Below the pieces are notes generated by a model, which ran no database searches, had not been told where the DNA came from, and saw nothing but the letters and a program-made list of their open reading frames with translations. From contig NW_014013561.1 in NCBI RefSeq assembly GCF_000611645.1, forward strand, positions 7,943 to 25,442: DNA of 17,500 bases. The letters run 5' to 3'. The DNA is from Monoraphidium neglectum (taxonomy: Eukaryota; Chlorophyta; Chlorophyceae; Sphaeropleales; Selenastraceae). Of the stretch, positions 1 to 10,237 are shown piece after piece. Each line of letters opens with the position of its first letter. The first letter of the stretch is position 1. The translations under genes and the position numbers were made by a program.

Positions 1-1
1 G

Positions 2-919
2 GTGCAGGCTTTGTCGGCGCTCCCCGCCAGCGGCGTCGACGGCCACTATTCCATGCAAGACCTCAGCCCTCAGACGGCCGCAGTCGCCGCCACAGGACGC
101 GTGGGCTACGGCGGCGGCCTCCCCGGCGGCGCCTGGGGCGCGCCGGGCGGCAGCGGCTACGGCGGCGGCGGCGGCCTGCTCGGAGCGCTCGGCGGCGGCG
201 GCGCGCTAGGGCTGCCGCCTCTCGGGCTCGGCGCTAGCAATGGCGTCGGCGGCGGCGCGCTGGGCGGGGATGCGCTGTCACACCTGGGGGGCGTGTTGCG
301 CGGCCTCGGCGACGGCGGCGGCGGCGGCGGGCAGCAGCAGCTGCCGCCCGTCGCGCCGCTGAGCACAGGCGGGATGGACGAGCAGACCGAGGCCGCGCTG
401 CTGGCGCGCGTGCTCGGCCTCGGCGCGCCCGGCGGCTTCGGCGCGCCCACGCCCAGCGCCGGCGCCGCGGGCGGCGGCGGCGGCCTGTACGGCCAGGGCG
501 GCGCGCCCGGCTACGCTGGCCTCGGGTCCGCGCTACAGCAGCAGCAGCCCAGCGCGGCGCGGCCGGCGGCGCCGCCAGGCGGACTGGCCGGCCTGGGGGC
601 GGACGCAGCGGGGCTGACTGGGGACGATGTACACCAGGTGCTGCAGTCGCTGTTCGGGGAGGACATTGCCCGCGAGCTCGCGACGCCGCCCGCGCCGCTG
701 CAGGCGGCGCCGCCGCCCCGAGCGGTGGCGGCCGAGCCGGCGCATGCTCTGGCGGAGGCGTTGGCCGGGTCGGCAGAGCGCGAGCAGCAGCAGATGCAGC
801 AGCAGCAGCAATTGCACCAGCAGCAGCTGCACCAGCAGCAGCTGCAGCAACAGCAGCAGCAGCTCGAACAAGCAGCCCTTGAGCAGCAGCAACAACAGCA
901 GCAGCAACAGGCACTGTTT

Positions 920-994
<75 letters not shown>

Positions 995-1345
995 GCCGAG
1001 AACGACGAGAAGAATGTGGCCCCAGTGGGGGCAGCCGGGCCGCCGCCCGAGGCCGCACCGGTCCCTTACGCTGGGGCCGAAACCGGCACGCCGCATGCTC
1101 CCGCAGTGGCTGCAGATGCAGCAGAGGGGGAGCTGGCATCTGGCCTAGCAGGGGCCAGCGCCGCCGTCGAGCCGCCGCCCCCCGAGCCGGCGGCGCCCGC
1201 TGCAGCACCCCACGCCGCCGGCGAGGAGCCCGGCTCAGGCGGGAGCGTGGCAGCGGAGGAGGCGCCCGCGCCGCCCAAGGTGCCTCAGGATGCGCCGGCT
1301 GCGCTGATGGAGGTCCCTGCAGACGGAGTGCAGGCGGCGGCGTGA
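2..1345 (+). CDS. Gly/Ala/Gln-rich protein, C-terminal part (N-terminus outside window)
   Basis: The frame is open from the left edge to a TGA at 1343-1345, about 447 codons, so this is the 3' exon of a gene that starts outside the window. I recognise no folded domain. The order is: a Gly-rich segment (about residues 35-110) with runs of GGGG, a second Gly/Ala segment (about 145-205), a short more ordinary stretch near 205-230 containing the motif DDVHQVLQSLFGEDIAREL, which looks helical and amphipathic, a glutamine-rich block (codons at 785-994), then a Pro/Ala/Glu-rich tail. Such make-up is common in algal transcription or RNA-binding regulators, but nothing here proves that. No splice signal is needed within the frame, though an intron cannot be excluded. 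The long antisense frame over the same bases is a by-product of GC-rich, stop-poor sequence. Coding status is fairly safe; function is unknown. Confidence 0.7.
785..994 (+). repeat. CAG/CAA repeat block coding polyglutamine
   Basis: Interrupted CAG/CAA codons run through the block, with Met, Leu, His, Glu and Ala interruptions in the first two thirds. The last segment, 923-994, is 23 CAG codons followed by one CAA, giving 24 glutamines. The near-pure CAG tail suggests recent slippage growth, while the first part, broken by other codons, looks older. The tract lies in the reading frame of the Gly/Gln-rich protein. Confidence 0.93.
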
Positions 1346-2160
1346 CCGCGCCGCACGAGCCGTTTGCGGGCGTCCCCTGTGACTGGGCGAATGCTTTTGG
1401 GGACGAAGATGCAGGGCGCTGCGGCAGCCGGCGCTGCTTTGTACCACGGTCAAATCTGCTAAGGCCAAAAATGCACGAATCATGACTGGTTTCCTTCTGA
1501 CGCGACCAGCCGCTCCCGGCACAGCGCCCCCCTCGCTGGGCAAGGCCGCCAGCCACTTACCGGGGGGCGCGCGCGAATTTTGACCGGTCAACCCCAAGAT
1601 GTCAGCCCTTTACCATGCGTCGGCCGTGGCGCGGTGCGGCTCGCCGCTTTGGGGGGCATCCCTCCCGCCCCTGCTTGATCATGGTGTTTTCTCCCAGCAA
1701 TTCCCAGGACGTTTGTGGCGCCGCGGCGGCCCACGCCCTTTCTCGCTCTTCATCCCCCGGCCCCCACGCTGCCGGCCGGCCGCTGCCCTTTGCACCTGCC
1801 GCCACAGCGGGGGACGCAGGCGCCGCGCGAGGAGGGCGGTAGGGGCGTGGCCCCGCCTTTGACTGTTGAATGACCTTGTTGGCCCCAGGTTTGTTTGGGA
1901 AGCATTCGTAAGGCCACAGTTGTTACGGCGAGCAGGGGGCAGGGGTGCCCTGGCAGGGCAGGGCCGGGCCGCTCAGGTGGGGGGGAGCGAGGGCGAGCTT
2001 TGCTCTCATTGCGCTCACATTGCACCGCTGTCGGCTCCTCTTTGGCGGGCCCGGGACCAAATCATAGACCGCGTCCGCCCGCCCCCGCCCCCCCTTAATG
2101 GCCTGGGCAACCTGCCTGGGGTGGCGACGGCCTGGTGGCGGTGTTCTGCTCTCATGGGTT

Positions 2161-2165
2161 TGTAA
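2161..2165 (+). terminator. Candidate TGTAA polyadenylation signal (first)
   Basis: TGTAA is the common green-algal polyadenylation signal. This copy lies about 815 bp after the stop codon of the Gly/Gln-rich gene. A five-base motif occurs by chance, so it is only a candidate. Confidence 0.25.
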
Positions 2166-2385
2166 GTGGCGCCGCAAGCCCCCGTCCCCTGCCCCCCGCT
2201 CCGACCCCAGCCCTTGCCCCTCATGCCCTCCCCAGCCCCTGCGATCCGCGCCGAGATGCCTCCTTCCTTCACACGGGCGCCTCGGGCGCGCCGCCTCGGC
2301 ACAGAATCTGTCATTGGCTGTCTTGAAACAGCGCGCGACCTCGGGGAGCGGCGCCTGCAACCCTGTGGGGCTTGTGGGGCTCGCC

Positions 2386-2390
2386 TGTAA
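2386..2390 (+). terminator. Candidate TGTAA polyadenylation signal (second)
   Basis: This is the second TGTAA downstream of the stop at 1345, about 1,040 bp away. It is a plausible 3' end for the plus-strand gene; transcript ends would decide between the three copies. Confidence 0.27.
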
Positions 2391-2594
2391 TCGTGCCCAG
2401 GCTTTTCATCCAGCGTGACCCGCGGCTGGGGTGCTTGGGCATGGCATTCTCAGCAGAAGGGTGATGCTGGCATCAGAGTTGAGCCGGCTGCTGTGAGGCG
2501 GGCGCTGCTGCTGACGGGCCAGTGTCCAACCTTACCGGAGGCCGAAAATGCTCAAATCAGCTTCTGCAAAGCTGACAGGACGATAGATTTTGCA

Positions 2595-2599
2595 TGTAA
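2595..2599 (+). terminator. Candidate TGTAA polyadenylation signal (third)
   Basis: This is the third plus-strand TGTAA, 349 bp before the end of the convergent minus-strand gene. If it were used, the 3' UTR of the first gene would be about 1.25 kb. Confidence 0.25.
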
Positions 2600-2947
2600 G
2601 GTGTTGAGGGAGGAGTTCTTGGGAAAAGGGTCGACCCTGACACACCCCCATGGGTAGTGGAGGCAACAACTACCAGCCAGACAAAACTGAATATGGCTGG
2701 GTCAGGGAAAACGAGCGCTCACACAGTCTGGGCAGTCATTCCGGGCGGGTATCCTCCAGTTGAGGCAGTTGAGGCAACAGTCGTATCAAGGAGTAAGGAA
2801 TCAAACACCTGTGTGTACCAACAGGACGGCAGCCAAGGCAAAGTCCGCCGCACGCCAACCCCACCCCTACCCCCCTACAAAGCCCCCAGAGGCTGCTACC
2901 CGACGGCGCCTCCCAGGCCCCAGCGGCGCGAGGGCGGGCGCCCCTCT

Positions 2948-3506
2948 TCACGCCAGCCGCCTCTGCATGTCCCGCCTGGCAGCTTCCAGCAGCTCCACCG
3001 CGAGGCCCATCACCTCCGACAGCCCGGCCGCGTCCAGCGCCGCGATGCCGCCGCACGCCGCCCGCACGGCGGCCCGCAGATCGCCGGCGCCGGGCGCAGG
3101 CGCGGGTGCGGGCGCGCGGGGCGGGGCTGCTGGCGCGCGGGCGGGCGCGCTGGAGCAGCTGAGCAGCGGCCGCGCGGCTGTGGCGCCGAGCGGCGGCAGG
3201 CCGCAGGCGGCGGCCAGCTGCTGGGTGCTGAAAAGCTCGAGCTCCGCATACGACTCGTCTGGCGCCCGCTCGGCAGGCGGCGGCCCCGCAGGCTCCGAAG
3301 GCGGCGGCGGGGCGTCCGGCGGCGCCGCTGACGGCGCAGCAGGGTCCATGGCCGCCGACGGCGCGTCGGGCAGAGTGATGGCCGGCGCGAGCGCTCCGTC
3401 AGAGGCGCCATGTGGCGGCCTGCTCGAGCAGGGTGGATGCTGCCGTCGGTCTTGCACCATTTGCTGCTCATCTTGATGGTGAGCCGGCGTATGGTGCTGG
3501 TGCTTG

Positions 3507-3550
<44 letters not shown>

Positions 3551-4350
3551 TGTTACCTGTTGAACAGCCGGCCCTTGCTCGCTGGCCGCCACGCCCAGTA
3601 CCTGACGCTCAGCCGCCGCGGGCGCTGCCACCCGGCAACCATCCTGATCCGCGGCGCAGTCAACGTCCGGCTGCGCGCCGCCACCGGCAGCACCCCCAAC
3701 CCCCATGCTCGACGCCAGAGCTCCCTCCCTCGACCCTCCATACGCCATGCTGCTGGCGCGGTCGCCGCCGGCCTTTCCATCCCCCTGCTCTTCAACTTCA
3801 GCTCGGCCGGCGACCCCGGACCTGCCCTCCTGCCCGACCCGCGGCGCCTTGCCGCCCTTGCCAGCCCCTTCGCCGCCGCTGCTGCGCTTGCGGCGGCCCC
3901 TGCCGCCCGAGGAGGGGGCATCTGCAGCGGCGGCGGCAGTGGCCGCCGCGCCCTCGATCTTCCCATGCCGCCGCTCCTCCTGCAGCTTGCAGCCTGCCTC
4001 TGCTTCCTGATCAATCGCCGTGCCCTGACCTAGCGTGGCCTCCCCGGCTGGTGACGCCGCCGCTGCTGCTGCCGCCACCCCAGCAATGGCCTGCAGTCTT
4101 GCAGGCCCTGACTGCTCCCTGGCAGCAGACAGCACGGCAAGCCCTGCCCTGGGAACCCCGTCAACGGCCCCCTCGCCGCCGCCCCACGAGGCGTCCCCCT
4201 GAGAGTCTGGCAGGGCCGACACGAGCCTGCTGACCTCCTCAATGGCCGCCTGGCTGCCCAGCTGCAGGCAGGCGGGCGGCTCGGGGGCCGCGGGCCGCGT
4301 GTGGCCGTCGACGTCCATCTGGTCGGCCCCTTCCGGCTGCTGCTGCTGCC

Positions 4351-4414
<64 letters not shown>

Positions 4415-4483
4415 CTTGTCTGACATGTGTGGGTGATGCTCCCCTTGTCTGAGTGGCTTTCCCTGCCCCTGGGGCTGCTGTTG

Positions 4484-4535
<52 letters not shown>

Positions 4536-6114
4536 TGTTGCTCCTGCTGTTGGCCCTGCTCCTGCCCGGGCGGCGACCTCGGCGGCGGCAACCCATCCGC
4601 CGCTTCGCCACCTGCGGTGCTGTCAGCCGGGACGTCCTGCCCAAACGCCTGCCCACCCGCCGCCGCGACCGCCGAAGTGCCGAGCCCCGGCTCCAGCGAG
4701 CCGCAGCCGTCGCGGCCGCCGCTGCTGCCGTCGTTCAGGGGCCATGCGGACTGCGACTGGCTGCCGTCCAGAGTGCTGTTGTAAAGGCTCACCCCCACAG
4801 CTCGTCGCTTCTTCCGACTGCCGCTGCCGCCTCCGACGCCACCGCCGGCGCCTGCGGTAGTGGCTATGGCCACATACTCTGTTTGCGAAGCCTCCCCAAA
4901 GGGTGGAACAGAGCGTCTTTTTGGCTTCTGGCGCTTGGCGGTTGACTCATCCTGCTGCTGCCGCCTCTGCTGCCGCGGCTCCTCCTTTGCTACAGCCGCC
5001 GCTGCCGCCACCGGGGATGGCGCCGCCGCAGACGCAGAAGGCGGCCCCATCACAGCGCCGCCCGCTTGAGTGGTGGCCCCCCTCTCGCCCCGCACGCCCC
5101 CGCGCCATGCGCCCGCAGCAATCGCGCCTCCGCCGCCGCCGTTGAGCGCGCCGGCTGCCTGGCTGCCGGTGAGGCTGGCCGCCGGGTCGATCTCCTGCAG
5201 GCGCACCAAGATCTCGGGCCCCAGGCGCAGGTGCGCCCCCGCGCCTTCCGCAGCCTCGGCCAGGCGGCTCAGGGACTGATAAGTGGCCGCCCTCATCTGC
5301 GGCCGCCGCACGCAGGCGAGGGCGGCCGCGATAATGTCGCAGGCGTCGTCAAGGCACCTGCGAGGACGGTCATTTATCATTTTTGCCATTGCTTGTCGAG
5401 GGGCATGCATGCTCCATGGGGCGAGCTGGGGCTGAGACGGGCGCTGCGACGGGCGGCGAGGCTGACAGGCGCGGCAGGCAGTTCGGACGGCTGCGCATGC
5501 GGCGAGCGGCAGCCCAGTTTGTCCCCATCCATGCAGCCGCATTCATGCAGCACGCGGTCGTGTCCAGCTCACGCACCCCTGGAGGAGGGGCGCCGACGCG
5601 TCCGTGACGGGCAGGGCCGTCCAGTGCCGCAGCACGCCGCACCACAGGCTGCACGCGACGTCCACCAGCTGCTCGGTTCCTGCGCCCTCCGCGCGCTGCG
5701 CCCCTTCGCGTTCCGCCGCGCCCGCCCCTGCGAGATCGACGCACGCCGCCAGCAGCGGCGCCAAGGCGTCCAGGAGCGGCCGCAGCACCTCCGGGTGGGG
5801 TATCGCGCACGCGAGGTCTGAGACGGCCCGCGCCGCCTCGGCAGCAAGCTGCACTGCGCCCTCTTCGTCCATGGGGTCGCTTCGCAGCGCGCGTGCCGCG
5901 CCGCGCAGCGCCGTCAGCGCGGCATCGGCGGCCAGCCGCGCCGCCGGCTGCACGAACGCCGACACAAGCCGCGCGTCGGGCGGCGGGGCCGCGGCGGCGC
6001 CGTCAACCGTCGTCGGCGGCGCCGCGAGCGACGGGCCCGGAGAGCGTGCAGAGCGCTGCGGCGTGCGGGCGCTGGCGCGCATGGGCCCAAGAGGGGTGCC
6101 TTTGGTGGGTGTCA

Positions 6115-6147
<33 letters not shown>

Positions 6148-9100
6148 TGACAAGGCGGGCGCCGCCAGCGCCGGCGAGCGCCATGGCGGGGTACAGGGCA
6201 GCGCAGACTGATGAGATTGCTGCCGCCATGGGCACCACCGCAGGCAGGCTGGCGTCTGGGGCGCAGGAAAGGCAAGGGCAATGGGGCGTGCTAAGTGGGC
6301 CGCCACAGGCCTGGCTTCATTGGCGCCGTGCTATGCAAATGATGCGCGGAGCTCGGTTGGCGACATGCCTGGCTCTGCGCAGTGATAAGTGGTGGTTTAG
6401 GGGTGGGGGTGGGGGTGCTGCCCATGCACAGCAGCCGGTGCCTGCTGCCCAAATCCCTCACCTGCCACCTCGTCAAGTCCATCCTCGGCGCCGCCGGCAC
6501 CGCGGCCGCCGCACCAATCACCGCGCATCACGCCGGCGAGCTTCAGCAGGGGGGAAAGGTCTGAGAGCCGCGATCCCCTCCGCGCCGCCGACGCGTCCAC
6601 CGCCGCCGCTGCGCCGCGCGCCAGCGCTGCCCACGTGCGCCCCGCGGCGGAGGCGGCGCTGCGCCACTCGGCGGCGTCCGCGCCGTCCTCCTTGCCGCCA
6701 GCGGCAGCGCCGGCGCGCCGCAGCCACCCAGACACCGGCGCGAGCGCCTCGGCCACGCGTGCCACGACGGCGTCCCTCGTCGCCGCCGCGACGGGGGCGT
6801 CTCGCCTGAGCGCCGCCGCGTCCGCCGCGGCCACCGTCCCAGGCACCTGGCGCTCCAAGCAGACCGCAACGACTGCCCAGGCGTGCAGCCTCAACGTGCT
6901 TGATGCGTCTGAGGCGCCGCCCTGGTGCCCCGGCGCGGCGGCGTGCCATAGGCTGAGGGAGCGCAGCAGCGCCGTGCACTGGTGCAGCCCCACGCCGCCG
7001 GCCTCGACGCAGCGCGACAGGAGGCCCAGCCACTCAAACTCTGACAAGCCCGCCGCGGCAGGGCCGCCGCCAGCCGCTTCAGCCTCCTGCAGGGCTTCAG
7101 AACGCGCGCCACGCGCCGGCGGCGCCTGCAGCAGCACGCCGGCCAGCGCCGCACCCGCGCTGGCGCTTCCCTGCTCGGGCCGCGGGGCGCCGCCGGCCGC
7201 GGCGGCCGGCGGTGGAGGGAGCGGGGTGCGTAGCCACGCAATTGGGACGGCCGAGAGCACGTGGCTAACTGCCGGGTGCACCAGGGCGCGTCTGGTTGCG
7301 GCGCTGCGGATGGCGGCAATTTCCTGTGTGTGGCGAGTGGGACGGGCAGACGAGTGGGAATGGCAGACAGGTGGAGGGGTCGTGGCACCGAGGAACGGTA
7401 GGTGGCCGCAACGCCCATGGAAGCCCTGCCATGCATTACAACCGGCGAGTACCATCAACAGGTACCATCACACCAAGCATTGAGAGCCCGTGCAGCGGCG
7501 ACGTGTACAAACAGTGGACCACTCGCCTGCAAGCAGCCGCACATCGCAGCGAGAGCCTGCAGCACGAGCTGACCAGGGTCTCGCTGCGCCGCCGCGCCGT
7601 CCTCATGGTTCTGGCCCGCCCCGGCCGGCGCCGCAGCTGTCAGCGCGTCCCAGGCAGGCAGCCACCTGGGAAGCCACCCCTCTATCAGAAGCTGCTCCGC
7701 AGCCGCCGTGCCCACTTCAGCGGGCTCGGCTGGGTCGTCGCGGACGCAGTCGCTGCGCTTGTCATCGCGCGCCGCGGCCGCAAGCAGGGCGGCGCAGTGC
7801 GCAAGCGACTCAGCGAGCGTCGAGCAGGAACGCGCCTTGGCTCCGCCGCTGCCGCTGTTGCGTGCGGCGCTGTCATTGGCGGCGACAAGTGCGTCTACGA
7901 CACCAAAGGCCTCCTCGGCAAACACGGCCGCGTCGGCCCGCCAAGTCTGGCCGAGATCACTGCCATCCTGCTGATGGGCCAGCAGAGCGCCGCCGTCCCG
8001 CCAAGCAGCCAGCAAGGCGCGAGCCGCATCTGCCGCGGCGCCGCAGCACAGCAGCAGCGCCTCTGCGGCGCTCGCTATGGGCGCCGCGCCGCCGCTTTCC
8101 CGCACCGCGGCGCGCCCCGCGCCCTTGCCGCTGCGGGCAGCGTCGCCGACGTCCGCCTTGGTCACCAGCGCCACCGCCGGCGCAATCACCTTTGACAGGA
8201 CCGTGGACGCAACCCCCAGCCGCGCCCCAGAGCCAACGGGCAGCCCTCCCTCCCCCTGCGCGCCGGCGCCCTCTGCCGCTGCGCCGCGGAAAAACAGGCC
8301 CATCAGTCGCAGGAGGTACTTCGCCGCCGCGCCGCGCGCCTCGGGCCGCCTGTCCACCCTCAACACGTACAGCGCCGGCTGCAGCAGCACGACGCGGCGC
8401 GAGGCCAGAGCGCCTGTGGCAGCGCAGCAGGCGGCGAACGTGTCATATGCGGAAAAGGCCGCCGCCAGGAGGGCCAGCGGAACGCCGCTTTTAAAGGCAG
8501 AGGCGATGATCTGGATGGGATGGAAGTGGGGCGGGGCGAGGTGGTGCAGAGGCCATTAGGGAAGCTTGTAGGGCTGTGGTGCCGTGCAGGGGCACGCGAG
8601 GCGGCGGATACATGCGCAGGGCGCATGCTTCGCGCCGCACACCCGCCCGGCCTCGCGGCACGTGGCGCGCAAGCAGCCCCCAGTTGGCGTGGGGTGCATG
8701 GCATCGGCTCACGTTCAGCATTGCTTGCCCGACAGCTTTGTCTCGCAGCAGGCGGGGCCCGAGCAGCTGCGCCACGAGCGCCCATGCTTCCGCTCCTGAC
8801 ACCGCGAGAGACACAGCCTGCTGGGCATGCTGCTGCACCTGCGCATGCGCAAAGGCCGCCCCGCCGTCGCCACCGGCGGCCGCCGCGGCGCGCAGGGGCG
8901 TAACCATAACGCCATTGCAGCCACCAAAGGCCCCACCCGGCAAAGTGCGGGCGGCAGACTGTGGAGTGCTCGCCGCGCCGCCGCCAACACCGCCGTTGCC
9001 GATTCCCGCGGGATTTGGCGACGCTGGCGGAGTAGTGGGCAGCCGCAGATGCTGCCGCCGGGACACGCCAGGCTCGCCGCCATCGTCCACACGAGTGGTG

Positions 9101-10136
9101 CCGGCTGCGGCGCCGCCCGTCGGTGGAGGCGTGGCTGCGAGCAGCACCGGCGTGCGCGCCGGCGTCGGGCTGCGGCAGGCGCTGCTCTGCCCTGGCCCAT
9201 CCGCCCCTTTGCTGCTGCCGTCCTCGTGCGCAGTGCACCCCAGCTTGATCAAGTGCTGCAGCTTGGGCAGCAGCCATCCTTGCTCGTCACACCTGGCTGG
9301 TGACTGCAATAGCTGCGGCGGTTTGCCGCTTGGTAGGCGCACAGCGCAAGCGACAAGGTCGACGAACCGTGCTGCCACCGCCGGCCGCGACGCCAGGCAG
9401 CCGCGAACGCACAGCAGCGCCGAGCGCGCGAGCGCGTGCGTCTGGACGTACAGCGGCGCAGACGCCGTGGCGGCGTCAGGCGCGGCCGCGGGCGGTGCGG
9501 AGGCTGCGAGGGCCAGCAGGCTCTCTGCTGTGCGCAGCAGCTCCTCCTCCAGATCACGGGAGCAGCTGCTGGACGGCTTCCGCTCGCCGTCCGCATCATC
9601 CTCGTCTGTCAGTCGTTCCCCTCCTGACTCAGCAGCTGGTGCAGCGGTGCTGTGTGCCGCTGTCGCGTTGGCGGCAGCCGCGATGGCCTTCACTGCTTTG
9701 AGGGTGAGTTGCGCCACCTGACGCGGCACCGACAGCGACCGCCACCCGGTGGCGGCCGCCTGCGCGCCGCGGAGCGCTCGCAGCAGTGGTACTGCTGCGC
9801 GGGGCGCGGACAGCAGCGGTGCATTGGCGTTGCTCCATGCCAGCAGCTTGCCGAGCGCATGGTTGCAGTCTTCCTGGGTAAGATACGAAGGAGAGTTGGC
9901 CCGTCTGGGAAGGGGCTTGAAGGCATGTGCAAAGTTGTGGCTCTAGGTGCTGGGTGCCATCATCGTCAGCTGAAGCCACTCGCCAGATAACATGCTATGA
10001 CGCAGACATTCATTATCGCAGAGCGCTGTAGCTGCATGCCGGATTTTCGCACCTTTGAAGCGCAGCCTTCAAGCGTCTGCAGCAGGTCGCTCAGCGCACG
10101 CAGCGCCGCGCCGCGTCCATCAGCACCTACACGCAT
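2948..10136 (-). CDS. Large HEAT-like nuclear protein, probably RIF1-like, six exons
   Basis: Exons on the minus strand: 10136-10053, 9873-8713, 8510-7474, 7303-6462, 6255-5577 and 5357-2948. All introns are GT-AG, 170-219 bp, and the phases close to 6,213 nt (2,070 residues plus TGA). The ATG at 10136 follows an in-frame TAA just upstream. The exon 3/4 junction is the least certain; a second acceptor lies at 7324. The front half is Ala/Leu-rich and helical, like HEAT repeats. Residues 421-426 read FKSGVP, followed by a QP...LRV...EARG...LLRLMG pattern that matches the vertebrate RIF1 N-terminal region (FRSGAP...) in order and spacing, as recalled from knowledge of that family. The back half (from about 1300) is disordered, with basic clusters KRQKPKRR (1409-1416) and RKKRR (1449-1453) that suggest nuclear import, and three polyglutamine tracts. 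RIF1 acts in replication timing and DNA-end protection, often with phosphatase PP1; I saw no standard SILK or RVxF site. The length fits RIF1. The gene structure is well supported; the family call is tentative. Confidence 0.72.
3509..3550 (-). repeat. CAG tract coding 14 glutamines (RIF1-like residues 1871-1884)
   Basis: Read on the minus strand, this is an uninterrupted run of glutamine codons (mainly CAG), followed by a His-rich segment (HKHQHH). It is the third polyglutamine tract of the large minus-strand protein. Confidence 0.92.
4337..4414 (-). repeat. CAG tract coding Q21-R-Q4 (residues 1583-1608)
   Basis: On the minus strand the tract codes 21 glutamines, one arginine and four glutamines. 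One CAA breaks the CAG run near each end. It is the longest polyglutamine tract of the gene. Confidence 0.93.
4475..4531 (-). repeat. CAG tract coding 19 glutamines (residues 1544-1562)
   Basis: On the minus strand this reads as 19 glutamine codons, mainly CAG with CAA near the 3' side. Upstream in the protein the pattern is Q/E mixed (QEQQEQ). Only about 20 residues separate it from the next tract. Confidence 0.92.
6118..6147 (-). repeat. GGC repeat coding polyglycine in exon 5
   Basis: A run of GGC codons on the minus strand codes about nine glycines, between a V-S and the segment ALTPTKGTP. It lies in exon 5 of the RIF1-like gene and probably forms a flexible linker. Confidence 0.85.
6400..6415 (+). 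repeat. G-run cluster in an intron of the RIF1-like gene
   Basis: Runs of four, five and five G occur on the plus strand, within the intron at 6256-6461. In the minus-strand transcript they read as C-runs about 145 nt before the 3' splice site. The C-rich run is too far from the acceptor to be its normal pyrimidine tract. Confidence 0.6.
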
Positions 10137-10196
10137 GGGCCAGCCCACACGTTACTACTAAGCGACACAGCTGTATAAAAGTGTCAGTCTAGTCGT

Positions 10197-10237
10197 CCTG
10201 CAAGCGAGCTGGCTTGAAATAAATTCAAGCGTGCAGG
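10197..10237. promoter_or_regulatory. Two-step inverted repeat 60-101 bp upstream of the RIF1-like ATG
   Basis: An inner stem GCTTGAA (10212-10218) pairs with TTCAAGC (10224-10230) around the loop ATAAA. An outer stem CCTGCA (10197-10202) pairs with TGCAGG (10232-10237). The two stems are joined by an asymmetric bulge of 9 and 1 bases. It could be a 5' UTR hairpin or a binding site; its function is unknown. Confidence 0.4.

Larger units (their letters stand above)
1346..2947. other. Gene-free stretch between convergent gene ends (3' UTRs)
   Basis: The plus-strand gene ends at 1345 and the minus-strand gene ends at 2948, so this 1.6 kb lies between two stop codons. It should hold both 3' UTRs. 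Small open frames here have no recognisable protein features and overlap on both strands. TGTAA, the usual polyadenylation signal of chlorophyte algae, occurs on the plus strand at 2161, 2386 and 2595. I found no TTACA (the minus-strand equivalent) close below 2948, so the 3' end of the minus-strand gene is not placed. The stretch also has C-rich runs around 2080-2095 and 2210-2235. I see no RNA gene or mobile element. Confidence 0.6.

Noticed and set aside
234..1556. Antisense open frame of 440 codons opposite the Gly/Gln-rich gene
   Set aside because: It is Arg/Ala-rich with a polyalanine run that is simply the reverse reading of the CAG block. GC-rich DNA is poor in stop codons, so long shadow frames are expected.
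3410..5821. Long plus-strand frames with polyleucine or polyalanine across the RIF1-like gene
   Set aside because: They mirror the CAG tracts and the GC-rich coding strand. The minus-strand reading gives a phase-consistent six-exon gene; these do not join to anything.
7304..7323. Alternative acceptor giving seven more codons (EIAAIRS) at the start of exon 4
   Set aside because: The acceptor before 7323 is strong in appearance, but its phase does not fit the best donor at 7473. It remains possible if another donor is used.
10174..10180. TATAAAA on the plus strand as a TATA box
   Set aside because: It is 38 bp upstream of the minus-strand start codon but in the wrong orientation for that gene, and it is 1.8 kb from the plus-strand start. 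No convincing gene begins just after it.
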